DNA of 64,000 nucleotides. It comes from Sphingomonadales bacterium. GTDB taxonomy: Bacteria > Pseudomonadota > Alphaproteobacteria > Sphingomonadales > Sphingomonadaceae. The notes under the pieces are model-generated. The model searched no databases and had not been told where the DNA came from. It saw only the letters and a list, made by a program, of their open reading frames with translations. Where the stretch lies: contig JAFLDB010000002.1 in NCBI GenBank assembly GCA_017302615.1, forward strand, positions 124,001 through 188,000. The letters are read 5' to 3'. The position numbers and the translations under genes were made by a program. Every line of letters starts with the position of its first letter. Position 1 is the stretch's first letter. Shown here piece after piece: positions 16,229 to 28,279 of this stretch.

Positions 16229-17229
16229 GCGACGGCCAGCACGATCTTGCCGATATGGCTGCCCGCTTCCATCCGGGCATGGGCATGGGCGGCTTCCGCA
16301 AGCGGAAAGGCGCGGTCCATGACCGGCCGCAGTTTGCCGCTTTCGACCAATGGCCAGGCCAGCCGGGCAATTTCCTGGGCCAGTAGCGCCTTGAACTGGT
16401 TCGACCGCGGCCGCAGGGTCGATCCGGTCAGGTGCAGGCGGCGACGCATCACTTCGGCCATGTTGATCGTCGCCTGCAGCCCGCCCTGCACCGCGATGGT
16501 CACGTGGCGGCCATCATCGGCCAGGCATTTGAGGTTGCGCATCACATAGTCGCCCGCAACCATGTCCAGCACCAGCTGCACGCCCGCACCGCCGGTGATC
16601 CGCGCCACTTCCTCGACAAAGTCCTGCGCCTTGTAGTCGATCGCATGGTCGGCCCCGATCTTCAGAGCCTGCGCGCACTTGTCGGCGCCGCCGCAAGTGA
16701 CGATCACGGTCATGCCGAACAGCTTGCCCAGCATGATCGCCATGGTCCCGATCCCGCTGGTCCCACCATGAACCAGTACTGTCTCGCCTTCCTTGGCATA
16801 GCCGCGCTCGAACACGTTGTGCCACACGGTGAACAGCGTTTCCGGCAGGGCCGCAGCCTGATCCATGGCCAGACCTTCGGGCACCGCCAGGCAGTGATCG
16901 GCCACGGCCAGGCAATACTCGGCATAGCCCCCGCCCGAAACCAGTGCGCAGACCTGCTGCCCCAGCAAGGCCGCATCGACGCCCTCGCCCAGCGCCACGA
17001 TCTCGCCCGAGATCTCCAGCCCCGGGATCGGCGAGGCACCCGGCGGCGGCGGGTAAAAGCCCTGGCGCTGGATCACGTCCGGCCGGTTGACCCCGGCATA
17101 GGCGACCCGGACCAGCACCTCGCCCGCGCCGGGCCGGGGCACAGGCACCGTTTCCAGCCGCAGCACCTCCGGCCCTCCAGGGGCGTCAAAGCCTGCGGCC
17201 TGCATGGTTTCAGGAAGCGAATCAGACAT
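16225..17229 (-). CDS. NAD(P)H-quinone oxidoreductase-like medium-chain reductase (Qor/PIG3 group)
   Basis: A zinc-less member of the medium-chain dehydrogenase/reductase superfamily; PIG3/Qor enzymes reduce quinones with NADPH. From ATG 17229 it has 334 aa (the frame extends to 17349, but residues before MSDSLPETM show no conservation-like pattern). Visible motifs are the GroES-like half (GEVLVRVAYAGVNRPDVIQRQG), the Rossmann loop VLVHGGTSGIGTMAIMLGKL (about 140-160) and LVLDMVAGDYVMRNLKCLADDG. The structural zinc cysteines are missing, as expected for this subgroup. It converges on the gene ending at 16228 with a 4-bp overlap. Confidence 0.85.
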   Translation of the reverse strand: MSDSLPETMQAAGFDAPGGPEVLRLETVPVPRPGAGEVLVRVAYAGVNRPDVIQRQGFYPPPPGASPIPGLEISGEIVALGEGVDAALLGQQVCALVSGGGYAEYCLAVADHCLAVPEGLAMDQAAALPETLFTVWHNVFERGYAKEGETVLVHGGTSGIGTMAIMLGKLFGMTVIVTCGGADKCAQALKIGADHAIDYKAQDFVEEVARITGGAGVQLVLDMVAGDYVMRNLKCLADDGRHVTIAVQGGLQATINMAEVMRRRLHLTGSTLRPRSNQFKALLAQEIARLAWPLVESGKLRPVMDRAFPLAEAAHAHARMEAGSHIGKIVLAVA

Positions 17230-17323
17230 TTGCAGGGCCCCTGTTGCATCCGGGTAACGGATCAGCGCCCTAACGGCTTGGCGTGTTGACAGCAAGCCTG
17301 CGCCGTCCGAAGCTGGCCTGGCA

Positions 17324-17524
17324 ATGGATGACGATCTGCCCCGGTCCAAAGGCGATGCGGCCAGCCTGCTGGCGAGGGAATCGCTCGATCCCTATTCGCA
17401 GGACGAGCTGGCTGAGCGGATTGCCCTGCTTGAGGCGGAGATCGCCCGGATCAGAGCCCACCGCGACAAGGCCGCCGCCCATCGCGCCGCCGCCGACGCG
17501 CTGTTCAGGCCCAGAGCGGAATGA
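17324..17524 (+). CDS. DUF1192 family small protein
   Basis: A 66-aa protein matching the DUF1192 family: an N-terminal MDDDLPRSKGDA and then YSQDELAERIALLEAEIARI, an amphipathic helix with heptad-like spacing. The role is unknown; the family is small, cytosolic and typical of alphaproteobacteria. TTGACA at 17286-17291 could serve as a -35 for it. The gene is divergent from the oxidoreductase and lies 131 bp before clpA. Confidence 0.8.
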   Translation: MDDDLPRSKGDAASLLARESLDPYSQDELAERIALLEAEIARIRAHRDKAAAHRAAADALFRPRAE

Positions 17525-17655
17525 TCCGTCCGCCGGCCCTTCCCAGTCAGCCGGTGGCTTCCCATATAGGGCCGGTTAATCCCGTTTATTCATATTCTCC
17601 GACAGTGCGGTATTCATTGTACGGAGTGTCTATCCGCCATCGGAGACCAGTCTAG

Positions 17656-20043
17656 ATGCCCAGTTTCGCCCAGAGCCTCGAAAAGACGCTGCACGCCGCG
17701 CTGACCAACGCGTCGGACCGCAGCCATGAGTATGCGACGCTGGAGCATCTCCTGCTCGCCCTGATCGACGATCCCGACGCGGCCCAGGTGATGACGGCCT
17801 GCGGTGTGGACCTGCCCGAACTGACCGAGGTGGTGAAGCAGTACCTCGATCAGGAATACCAGTCGCTGAAGACCCAGGAAAAGGGTGATCCCTCGCCCAC
17901 CGCGGGGTTCCAGCGGGTGATCCAGCGCGCAATCCTGCACGTGCAGTCATCAGGCAAGGACACCGTCACCGGTGCCAATGTTCTGGTTGCGCTGTTTTCC
18001 GAGCGCGATTCCTACGCGGTCTATTTCCTCCAGCAGCAGGACATGACCCGGCTCGATGCGGTCAGCTTCATCAGCCATGGCATCGGCAAGGGCGGTCGCA
18101 AGATCGAGGACCGCAGCCCGACCGGATCGGAAACTCCGGAAACCCCGCAGCAGGAAGACAAGGCCGCCGCCAAGGACGGCAAGAAGGATTCCGCGCTCGA
18201 CCAGTTCTGCGTCAACCTCAACGAGAAGGCGATGGCCGGCAAGGTCGATCCGCTGATCGGGCGCGGTCCGGAAGTGGACCGGACGATCCAGATCCTGTGC
18301 CGCCGCAGCAAGAACAACCCGCTCTATGTCGGCGATCCCGGCGTCGGCAAGACCGCGATTGCCGAGGGTCTGGCGCGCAAGATCGTCGAGGGCGAAGTGC
18401 CCGAAGTGCTTCAGCACGCGGTGATCTACTCGCTCGACATGGGGGCACTGCTGGCCGGGACCCGCTATCGCGGTGACTTTGAAGAGCGGCTCAAGCAGGT
18501 CGTGGGCGAACTCGAGAAAATGCCGGAAGCGGTTCTTTTCATTGATGAAATTCACACCGTCATCGGTGCCGGCGCAACCAGCGGCGGGGCGATGGACGCT
18601 TCCAACCTGCTGAAACCGGCGCTGTCCGGCGGGACCATCCGCTGCATCGGATCGACCACCTACAAGGAATTCCGCAACCACTTCGAAAAAGACCGCGCCC
18701 TGCTGCGCCGGTTCCAGAAGATCGACGTCAACGAGCCGACGGTCGAGGACACGATCAAGATCCTGAAGGGTCTGCGCACTGCCTTCGAAGAGCATCACAA
18801 GGTCAAGTATACCCCCGATGCGATCAAGACCGCCGTCGAGCTGTCGGCACGTTACATCAATGACCGCAAGCTGCCCGACAAGGCGATCGACGTGATCGAC
18901 GAAGTGGGCGCGATGCAGATGCTGGTCCCGCCCAGCCGCCGCAAGAAGACGATCACCGCGCGCGAGATCGAGGCGGTGATCGCCACCATGGCGCGGATCC
19001 CGCCCAAGTCGGTTTCGACCGACGACCGCCAGGCGCTGGAGCACCTGGAGCGCGACCTGAAGCGCGTGGTCTTCGGCCAGGACAAGGCGATCGAAGTGCT
19101 GTCCAGCGCCATGAAGCTGAGCCGCGCCGGCCTGCGCGATCCGGACAAGCCGATCGGCAGCTTCCTGTTCTCCGGCCCGACCGGGGTCGGCAAGACCGAA
19201 GTTTCGAAGCAACTGGCCGAAATCCTGGGCATTCCGATCCAGCGCTTCGACATGTCGGAATATATGGAGCGCCATTCGGTCAGCCGCCTGATCGGCGCGC
19301 CTCCCGGCTATGTCGGGTTCGATCAGGGCGGCCTGCTGACCGACGCGGTCGACCAGCAGCCGCATTGCGTCCTGCTGCTCGACGAGATCGAGAAGGCCCA
19401 CCCCGACCTGTTCAACATCCTGTTGCAGGTGATGGACAATGGCCGTCTGACCGACCACCACGGCAAGACGGTCGACTTTCGCAATGTCGTGCTGATCATG
19501 ACCACCAATGCCGGGGCCAGCGACATGGCGCGGCAGGGGATCGGCTTTGGCGACGTGTCCAAGGCCGATGCCGGGGACGAGGCGGTCAAGAAGATGTTCA
19601 GCCCGGAATTCCGCAACCGGCTCGATGCGATCGTGCCCTTCGCCTACCTTGGTACCGAGGTGATCGCCCGGGTGGTCGAAAAGTTCGTGCTGCAGCTGGA
19701 ACTGCAACTGGCCGAACAGAACGTCCACATCCAGTTCGACAGCGATGCCCGCGACTGGCTGGGCAAGCGCGGCTATGACAAGCTCTATGGCGCGCGGCCG
19801 ATGGCCCGGCTGATCCAGGACAAGGTCAAGCAACCGCTGGCCGAAGAGCTGCTGTTCGGCAAGCTGCGGCACGGCGGCGAAGTCCATGTGTCGGTCAAGG
19901 ACGATGCCCTGGCCTTCGAGCTGACCCCGGCCCCGCCCAAACTGGACCGCAAGGCGAAAAAGGCGGCCGAAGGCGCGGCATCCAAGCCAAAGCGCAAGCC
20001 CAAGGCCAAGAGTGCACCGGGCGGCGAGGGCGATCAGGCCTGA
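17656..20043 (+). CDS. clpA: ATP-dependent Clp protease ATP-binding subunit ClpA
   Basis: AAA+ unfoldase that feeds substrates to ClpP. The 795-aa protein has the N domain (1-145, the ClpS-docking double repeat PSFAQSLEKTLHAALTNA), AAA1 with Walker A GDPGVGKT at 226-233 and VLFIDEIHT, and AAA2 with GPTGVGKT at 507-514 and LLLDEIEKAHPD. It lacks the ClpB middle coiled coil, so it is ClpA rather than ClpB/ClpC. The C-terminus is lysine-rich. The start ATG 17656 has GGAG at 17642-17645. clpS, usually adjacent in alphaproteobacteria, is not in the window. It ends in a TGATG junction with the next gene. Confidence 0.96.
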   Translation: MPSFAQSLEKTLHAALTNASDRSHEYATLEHLLLALIDDPDAAQVMTACGVDLPELTEVVKQYLDQEYQSLKTQEKGDPSPTAGFQRVIQRAILHVQSSGKDTVTGANVLVALFSERDSYAVYFLQQQDMTRLDAVSFISHGIGKGGRKIEDRSPTGSETPETPQQEDKAAAKDGKKDSALDQFCVNLNEKAMAGKVDPLIGRGPEVDRTIQILCRRSKNNPLYVGDPGVGKTAIAEGLARKIVEGEVPEVLQHAVIYSLDMGALLAGTRYRGDFEERLKQVVGELEKMPEAVLFIDEIHTVIGAGATSGGAMDASNLLKPALSGGTIRCIGSTTYKEFRNHFEKDRALLRRFQKIDVNEPTVEDTIKILKGLRTAFEEHHKVKYTPDAIKTAVELSARYINDRKLPDKAIDVIDEVGAMQMLVPPSRRKKTITAREIEAVIATMARIPPKSVSTDDRQALEHLERDLKRVVFGQDKAIEVLSSAMKLSRAGLRDPDKPIGSFLFSGPTGVGKTEVSKQLAEILGIPIQRFDMSEYMERHSVSRLIGAPPGYVGFDQGGLLTDAVDQQPHCVLLLDEIEKAHPDLFNILLQVMDNGRLTDHHGKTVDFRNVVLIMTTNAGASDMARQGIGFGDVSKADAGDEAVKKMFSPEFRNRLDAIVPFAYLGTEVIARVVEKFVLQLELQLAEQNVHIQFDSDARDWLGKRGYDKLYGARPMARLIQDKVKQPLAEELLFGKLRHGGEVHVSVKDDALAFELTPAPPKLDRKAKKAAEGAASKPKRKPKAKSAPGGEGDQA

Positions 20044-20753
20044 TGCTGCGCCCCCTGTGGGCTGCCATTCCGGCGCTGCTGTTGGCCTCGCTGCCAGTGG
20101 CGGCCGAGGCACCGCCATCGCCGGATACGGTGCGGCTGGAACGCTGCCTGGCCCATGTCGCCAATAACCCTGAGTTTTCGGGCCGGAGCAGCGAGGCGCT
20201 GGGATCGGACGGACAATTTGCCAAGGCGGCCAAGGACTATTGCGGCGATGAAATCAGTCCGCTGTGGAAAGTGGTGCACGGCCGTGCCCGTCAGCAGATG
20301 GGCCTGCCTGCAAACGGCCCGCCAGCTTACGGCCAGCAGGCCCTGGCCGAGCGCGAGATGGACGCGATCATCCTGGGTGCCTGGCCGAAGGCCAGCACCA
20401 TGCGGGCAGAACCGCCGGCACTGGGTCGCCAGCGACTGACCCGCTATGTCATGGTCTGGCTGCTGAAGGACGGTGATGACGCGCAGATGATCGACGAGAC
20501 GGCGGTCCTCTGTGCACGGGACCGGTTGCGCAAGAACCCGCTGCCGCAGGACGATCTGGCCCCGCTGCTGCAGGGCAAATTTTCCCCGACGGTAACGCGG
20601 CTTATCGCCGATTGCGGCTACCCGGCCTGGCGCGACCGGCTGGGCGCAATCCTTTCCGCGCGCTTTCCTGCCGAAGATCCCGCGCTGCGGGCGGACATTG
20701 CCAACTGGTACATCGGGCAGATGACTTTCTGGGCCATGCTGTCCGAAGGCTGA
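20043..20753 (+). CDS. Exported protein of unknown function, coupled to clpA
   Basis: I do not recognise the family. The 236-aa protein has a Sec signal peptide (MLRPLWAAIPALLLASLPVAAEA) and four cysteines in the mature part (Cys35, Cys67, Cys157, Cys191), suggesting two periplasmic disulfides. The rest is largely helical, with LERCLAHVANNPEF and RYVMVWLLKDGDDAQMIDE stretches. Its ATG overlaps the clpA TGA (TGATG at 20041-20045), so translation is coupled even though the compartments differ. The function cannot be inferred from ClpA. Confidence 0.7.
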   Translation: MLRPLWAAIPALLLASLPVAAEAPPSPDTVRLERCLAHVANNPEFSGRSSEALGSDGQFAKAAKDYCGDEISPLWKVVHGRARQQMGLPANGPPAYGQQALAEREMDAIILGAWPKASTMRAEPPALGRQRLTRYVMVWLLKDGDDAQMIDETAVLCARDRLRKNPLPQDDLAPLLQGKFSPTVTRLIADCGYPAWRDRLGAILSARFPAEDPALRADIANWYIGQMTFWAMLSEG

Positions 20754-20856
20754 GTCGGGCCTGGCCTGTGCCGGGCGCCCATTTGACCATCGTCAATTGC
20801 CTGGCAGGTCCCGGCTGATAAACCGATCCTGCATTCTTGTTGGCAGGACAATCCGC

Positions 20857-21264
20857 GTGACCGAAACCGCAACTTCCGAAGCCCCAGTGCAGACCCCGTT
20901 CGAGCGGGTTGGCGGCCATGCCGCGCTGCGCGCGATCACGGAACGGTTCTACGATCTGATGGAGCAGGACCCGGCCTATGCCGAACTGCGCGCGATGCAT
21001 GCCGACGACCTTGCCCCGATGCGCGAATCGCTGCCGTTTTTCCTGGCCGGCTGGGCCGGCGGACCGCGCGACTGGTTCGAGGCCCATCCCGGCAAATGCA
21101 TGATGAGCATGCACGCCCCTTTCCCGATTGGCCGCCAGACCGCGGATCAATGGGCCGAGGCGATGACCCGGGCGATTGCTGAAACCGAACTGGCAGATCG
21201 CGAGATTGCCGATGCCATGGCCGACGTGCTGGGCCGGATGGCACGGGGCATGGCGCGGAGCTGA
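20857..21264 (+). CDS. Group II truncated haemoglobin (TrHbO-like)
   Basis: A small haem protein binding O2 or NO; group II members are linked to oxygen handling and nitrosative stress. The 135-aa protein starts at GTG 20857, supported by AGGA at about 20844. Key residues fit group II: Tyr32 at B10, Trp66, the proximal His86 in MMSMHAPFPIG and the invariant Trp99 at G8 (DQWAEAM). A longer in-frame start at 20797 has no such support. It stands alone between the exported gene and a YoaK-family gene. Confidence 0.87.
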   Translation: MTETATSEAPVQTPFERVGGHAALRAITERFYDLMEQDPAYAELRAMHADDLAPMRESLPFFLAGWAGGPRDWFEAHPGKCMMSMHAPFPIGRQTADQWAEAMTRAIAETELADREIADAMADVLGRMARGMARS

Positions 21265-21302
21265 CCCTACCCGAACCCGCCCTGATTGGTTAGGCTGCCC
21301 CC

Positions 21303-21938
21303 ATGAACTCGATCGACCGTTCGCGCCGCCGGCTGGCGGTGGCCGCCGCCGCACTGGCCGGCTATGTCGATGCGGCCGGGTTCCTTTCCGCCAACAGCTA
21401 TTTCGTATCCTTCATGTCGGGCAATACCACCCGGCTGGGGGTGGATCTGGCCACATCGCCTGCCGCGGCGGCAGTTCCGGCGCTGCTGATCCTTGGCTTT
21501 GTCACCGGTGTGTTCGGCGGGGCCTTACTGGCAGCCTGGGCCGGGACCCAGCGCAAGTTCGCCGTGCTGGCACTGGTCGCGCTACTGCTGGGCGGAGCCG
21601 CACTGGCCGGAGTTGCCAAGCACACCGCCGTCTTCCTGTCCCTCCTGGTGCTGGCGATGGGCGCGCTCAACAACACCTTCCAGCGCGATGGCGAAGTGTC
21701 GGTCGGCCTGACCTACATGACCGGGGCGCTGGTCCGCTTTGCGCAGGGGTTGGCGGCCCGGGTGCTCGGGCGGCGCGAAACCGGCTGGTTGGGCTGGCTG
21801 ATGCTGTGGCTGGGCCTGGCGCTTGGTGCAGTGGCCGGGGCGACTGTCTGGCTGAGCCGGCCCGATCTGGCATTGTGGTTGGCTGCGGCCTGGGCGGCCG
21901 GGCTGGCCCTGGCCGCGCGGCGGCTGGCGGTCAGCTGA
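21303..21938 (+). CDS. YoaK/DUF1275 family membrane protein
   Basis: A 211-aa polytopic inner-membrane protein with about six hydrophobic segments. The family signature is present: ALAGYVDAAGFLSANSYFVSFMSGNTTRLG (residues 18-47, cited here in part), and AMGALNNTFQRDGEVSVGLTY with TGALVRFAQGL. The transport or other function of DUF1275 proteins is not established. Its 3' end overlaps the convergent DUF167 gene by 8 bp. Confidence 0.85.
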   Translation: MNSIDRSRRRLAVAAAALAGYVDAAGFLSANSYFVSFMSGNTTRLGVDLATSPAAAAVPALLILGFVTGVFGGALLAAWAGTQRKFAVLALVALLLGGAALAGVAKHTAVFLSLLVLAMGALNNTFQRDGEVSVGLTYMTGALVRFAQGLAARVLGRRETGWLGWLMLWLGLALGAVAGATVWLSRPDLALWLAAAWAAGLALAARRLAVS

Positions 21939-22209
21939 GCTGGACCAGCTTGTCGCGTCCGGTTGCGCCGCGCAACAAGCGCAGTCGTGACGTCGCCACT
22001 CCCAGCGCATCGGCAACCAGTTCAAGCACGGCATCGTTGGCCTTGCCGCCTTCGGGCTTGGCCCGGACCTTCACCAACAGCACGCCGTCGCCAAGCTCCA
22101 CCCCTTCCGCCCGCGCGCCGGGGGTAACGCGCAACGCCAGGCGCCCTGCGCCATCGGCCAGGGCACGGATCGCTGCGGCGGGGGGATGATCAGGCTTCGG
22201 TTTCGCCAT
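21931..22209 (-). CDS. DUF167/UPF0235 (YggU-like) protein
   Basis: A 92-aa soluble protein of the UPF0235 family; the function is unknown and RNA or nucleotide binding has only been suggested. Family features are RVTPGARAEGVEL, LLVKVRAKPEGGKANDAVLELVA and LLRGATGRDKLV. The start ATG 22209 (MAKPKPDHP) overlaps the end of the gamma-carbonic anhydrase-like gene by 20 bp, so it is the last gene of the GNAT-spermidine synthase-hexapeptide unit. Confidence 0.85.
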   Translation of the reverse strand: MAKPKPDHPPAAAIRALADGAGRLALRVTPGARAEGVELGDGVLLVKVRAKPEGGKANDAVLELVADALGVATSRLRLLRGATGRDKLVQLS

Positions 22210-22762
22210 TGTAAAGCGCGGCGTGCACCTTGGCGTTCTGGACATAGTGCGCCACACCCATTTGCAGCCCGGCAATCGCCCGGTCGTCCAGATCGCGCAT
22301 GAAGGTGGCAGGGCGGCCGGCCCACAATTGCCGCGCCGGGATCCGCTTGCCGGGGCTGAGCAGCGCACCGGCGGCCAGCATCCCTTCCCGTTCGATCACG
22401 CAGCCGTTCATCGTCTGGGCCGAGAAGCCGACAAAGCCCTTATCCTCGATGATGGTGCCGTGGATCATCGCCATATGGCCGATCAGCACGTCTTCCCCGA
22501 TCAGGGTCGGAAAGCCGTCCGGCGCACCGGGCATTGCGCTGTCGCAGTGGATCACGCTGCCGTCCTGCACATTGGTGCGGGCACCGATCACGATCCGGCT
22601 GACATCGCCGCGCAGAACGCAGTTGTACCAGATCGACGCGTCCGGCCCGATCTCCACATCGCCGATGATCCGGCATCCGGGGGCAATGAAGGCGCTATCG
22701 TGAATGCGCGGAGTCTTGCCGTTGATCGCGACAATGGTGGTATCGGGTCGGTTCATGATCAT
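22190..22762 (-). CDS. Gamma-carbonic anhydrase-like hexapeptide-repeat protein
   Basis: Left-handed beta-helix protein of the gamma-carbonic anhydrase family (YrdA/PaaY/CaiE-like). The metal-binding histidines appear in DGSVIHCD and LIGHMAMIHG, and the hexapeptide repeats in CRIIGDVEIGPDASIWYNCV. Activity as a carbonic anhydrase or thioesterase is not decided by sequence. Starts at ATG 22762 (ATGA junction with the upstream gene) and ATG 22756 (better spaced from GGGGAA) are both possible; 190 aa from the former. It is the third gene in a four-gene minus-strand unit. Confidence 0.88.
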   Translation of the reverse strand: MIMNRPDTTIVAINGKTPRIHDSAFIAPGCRIIGDVEIGPDASIWYNCVLRGDVSRIVIGARTNVQDGSVIHCDSAMPGAPDGFPTLIGEDVLIGHMAMIHGTIIEDKGFVGFSAQTMNGCVIEREGMLAAGALLSPGKRIPARQLWAGRPATFMRDLDDRAIAGLQMGVAHYVQNAKVHAALYNGETEA

Positions 22763-24968
22763 TGCTTCCCCAGGAAGTTTGCCCAAGTGACATAAGGCAG
22801 GATCGAGGCGTGGTCATCGGTCCACAGCCGCGGTGCGGGCTGCTTTAGCGGCCGGAACGGCATGGCCGGAGCCAGCTTGGCCAGTTCGTCCAGCCGCGCC
22901 GGATCGCGCGTGATCGCCACCCAGGTCGATCCGGTCCAGACGTTCTGGTCGGGCGGCGAATCCTCGCGCACCGCAGCGTGCAGCCCGCGCGCCTTCACCG
23001 CCGCCGCCAGCGCCGGCTCAAGATCGATGAAGCGGTTGGAAATGTGCACCATCAGCACACCGCGCGGGGCCAGCGCCTGCATGTAAACCCCAAACGCCTC
23101 GTGCGTGAACAGGTGCAGCGGGATCGAATCCGAGGAGAATGCGTCGATCGCCAGCAGATCGTAGGTTCCCGGCCTGACCTGCGCCAGCTTGAGCCGGGCA
23201 TCGCCGAGCACGATCTGCGCGCCCGGCGCGCAGCCCGACAGATATGTGAACTTGCCCTGGCGGGAGAGGTCCAGCACCGTCTCGTCGATCTCGAACACAG
23301 ACCAACTCTGCCCCGGACGGGCATAGCCGAGCAACGATCCGGTACCGAGCCCGACCACTCCGATCATTGCACGCCGCGGCACCAGCCGCGAGGCATTGGC
23401 AAAGGCGATCCCCGCGCCCGATCCCGGTCCGTAGTAGGTCAGCGGCAGACAGCGCGCCGCCGGATCGGTCGACTGCCGGCCATGGAGCGTGGTGCCATGG
23501 GCCAGCGTGCGTTGCTGCTCCAGCGGATAGTCCCGCACGGTATAGACGCCGAAGTAGCTGCGGGTGCGTAAACCGTCACGACTGTCCTTGATCGTCTGCA
23601 GCCCACCCTGAACCAGCATGGCCGCACCCAGGACGCCCAGCGCCAGAGCCCGCCACGGGACCAGCGCCAACCCAACCAGGGCAAGCGCGGCGGACAGGAC
23701 GATCGCAGCCGTTTCCCGGCCAACCTCGGAATTGGCGTCATAGAGGAACTTCGCCAGAGCGGCGGCCGCGATCATCAGCCCGCCCAGCGCCATGAACTTG
23801 AGCGCGGGGGCAAGGTCACCACGGCGCGCCCAGTCGAGCAGCGCCGGGCGCGGCAACAGCAGCGCGGCAGCAAAGACCAGCAGCGGATGTTCCCACGCCC
23901 AGTCGAACGCCAGCGGCGCGATCAGTGCGGTGAACAGCCCGCCGAGCGCCCCGCCAAGCGACATGGCCAGGTAGAACCCGGTCAGCCCTTCGGCCGGCGG
24001 GCGCAGATCGTAAAGCCGGGCATGAAGCGCGACGCAGACGAAGAACAGCAACCCGACGCTGGCCAGCACCGGCAGCAAACCATGCGCGCCTTGCGACACC
24101 ATCGCGAGGCCACCAATCGACAACACCGCCAGCCAGGCCAGTGCCGAGACCGCCCGTGCCGGCCCGCGCCGATCCGAAAAAGCGATCACGAAACTGAGCA
24201 AGTAGATCCCCAGCGGAATCACCCACAGCAGCGGCATGGCGAAGATATCGGTAGTAAGGTGCGTCGTCGTCGACAGCATCAGCCCCGAAGGTACCGCCGC
24301 CAGGGCGATCCACAGCGCAAGCTGGCGCGCAGCGGGGCGCTGCTGCGCCGCCGGAGCCTCCGCCACTTGCGGGAGGCCGCGCCGCGCCCGCGCACTCAGG
24401 GCGATCAGGCCCAGCAGCAGCAAATAGCCCGCGCTCCACGCCCAACCCTGGGCCTGGAGGGGCAGCAGAGGTTCCAGCAGCAGCGGATAGGCAATCAGCC
24501 CGGCAAAACTGCCGAGGTTGGACGCGGCATAGAGCGCCCACGGCTCTCCGGCTTGCGGGTGCAATGCGTACCAGCGCTGCATCAGCGGAGCCTGGGCCGA
24601 AACCAGGAAGAACACCGGCCCGATCGACAGCGCCAGCAGTGCCGGAACCCAGAACACCTCGCTGCCCGGCGGAGGCGGGGGCAGATCCACCAGCCCGACC
24701 GGCAGGGTCAGCAATGCCACGGCGTAAAGGATCAGGTGCAACCGCGACTGACGCTGCAAGGGCAGGCGCGAAAGACGGTGGGCGTACCAGTACCCGGCCA
24801 GCAGCAGCGCCTGATAGACCAGCATTGCGCTGTTCCAGACGTTGGGCGCACCGCCCAGCCGCGGCAGGGCCAGCCGCGCAACCATCGGCTGGATCAGAAA
24901 CAGCAGGAATGATCCGGTCAGGATCGTCGCGACGAACAGTGCCCGAGACGGGCCGGCGGCGGGCGCGG

Positions 24969-24972
<4 letters not shown>
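22759..24972 (-). CDS. Fused multi-pass membrane protein / spermidine synthase-like protein
   Basis: A 737-aa protein with two halves. Residues 1 to about 480 contain roughly twelve transmembrane helices (SLLFLIQPMVARL-type start and LASVGLLFFVCVALHARLYDLRPP). Residues about 500-735 resemble the spermidine synthase/methyltransferase fold: GVVGLGTGSLLGYARPGQ as the nucleotide loop, FEIDETVLDLS, YDLLAIDAFSSDSIPLHLFT and VLMVHISNRFID. The Asp-Ala-Phe-Ser-Ser motif fits this family. Whether it makes a polyamine is unproven. ATG 24972 overlaps the upstream GNAT stop (ATGA). Confidence 0.88.
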
Positions 24973-28135
<3,163 letters not shown>

Positions 28136-28155
28136 CCGCGTTTCCTGCACCGGGC

Positions 28156-28163
28156 ATGGTTAA
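28156..28163 (-). promoter_or_regulatory. TTAACCAT motif, possible CtrA half-site upstream of the M23 gene
   Basis: Read on the minus strand, TTAACCAT lies about 20 bp before the M23 start. TTAACCAT is described as a CtrA-type half-site in several alphaproteobacteria. A single 8-mer in GC-rich DNA is weak evidence. Confidence 0.3.
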
Positions 28164-28279
28164 TCCTTGGCTAAAGCAAGGCGATCTTTCGTCCATCGGG
28201 GATAAGCCGGGCCTGGGTGGGCGACTGGCCGGGCAGACATCTTGCCCTGGCTCCGCCCGCTTGCCACACCGGTGCGGCA

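Noticed and set aside
17525..17655. CCCATATA upstream of clpA as a sigma-32 -10 box
   Set aside because: No matching CTTGAAA-type -35 at the right distance.
17950..20118. Long open frame of about 720 codons antisense to clpA
   Set aside because: Codon pattern of an antisense shadow in GC-rich DNA; it has no family motifs and clpA on the other strand is certain.
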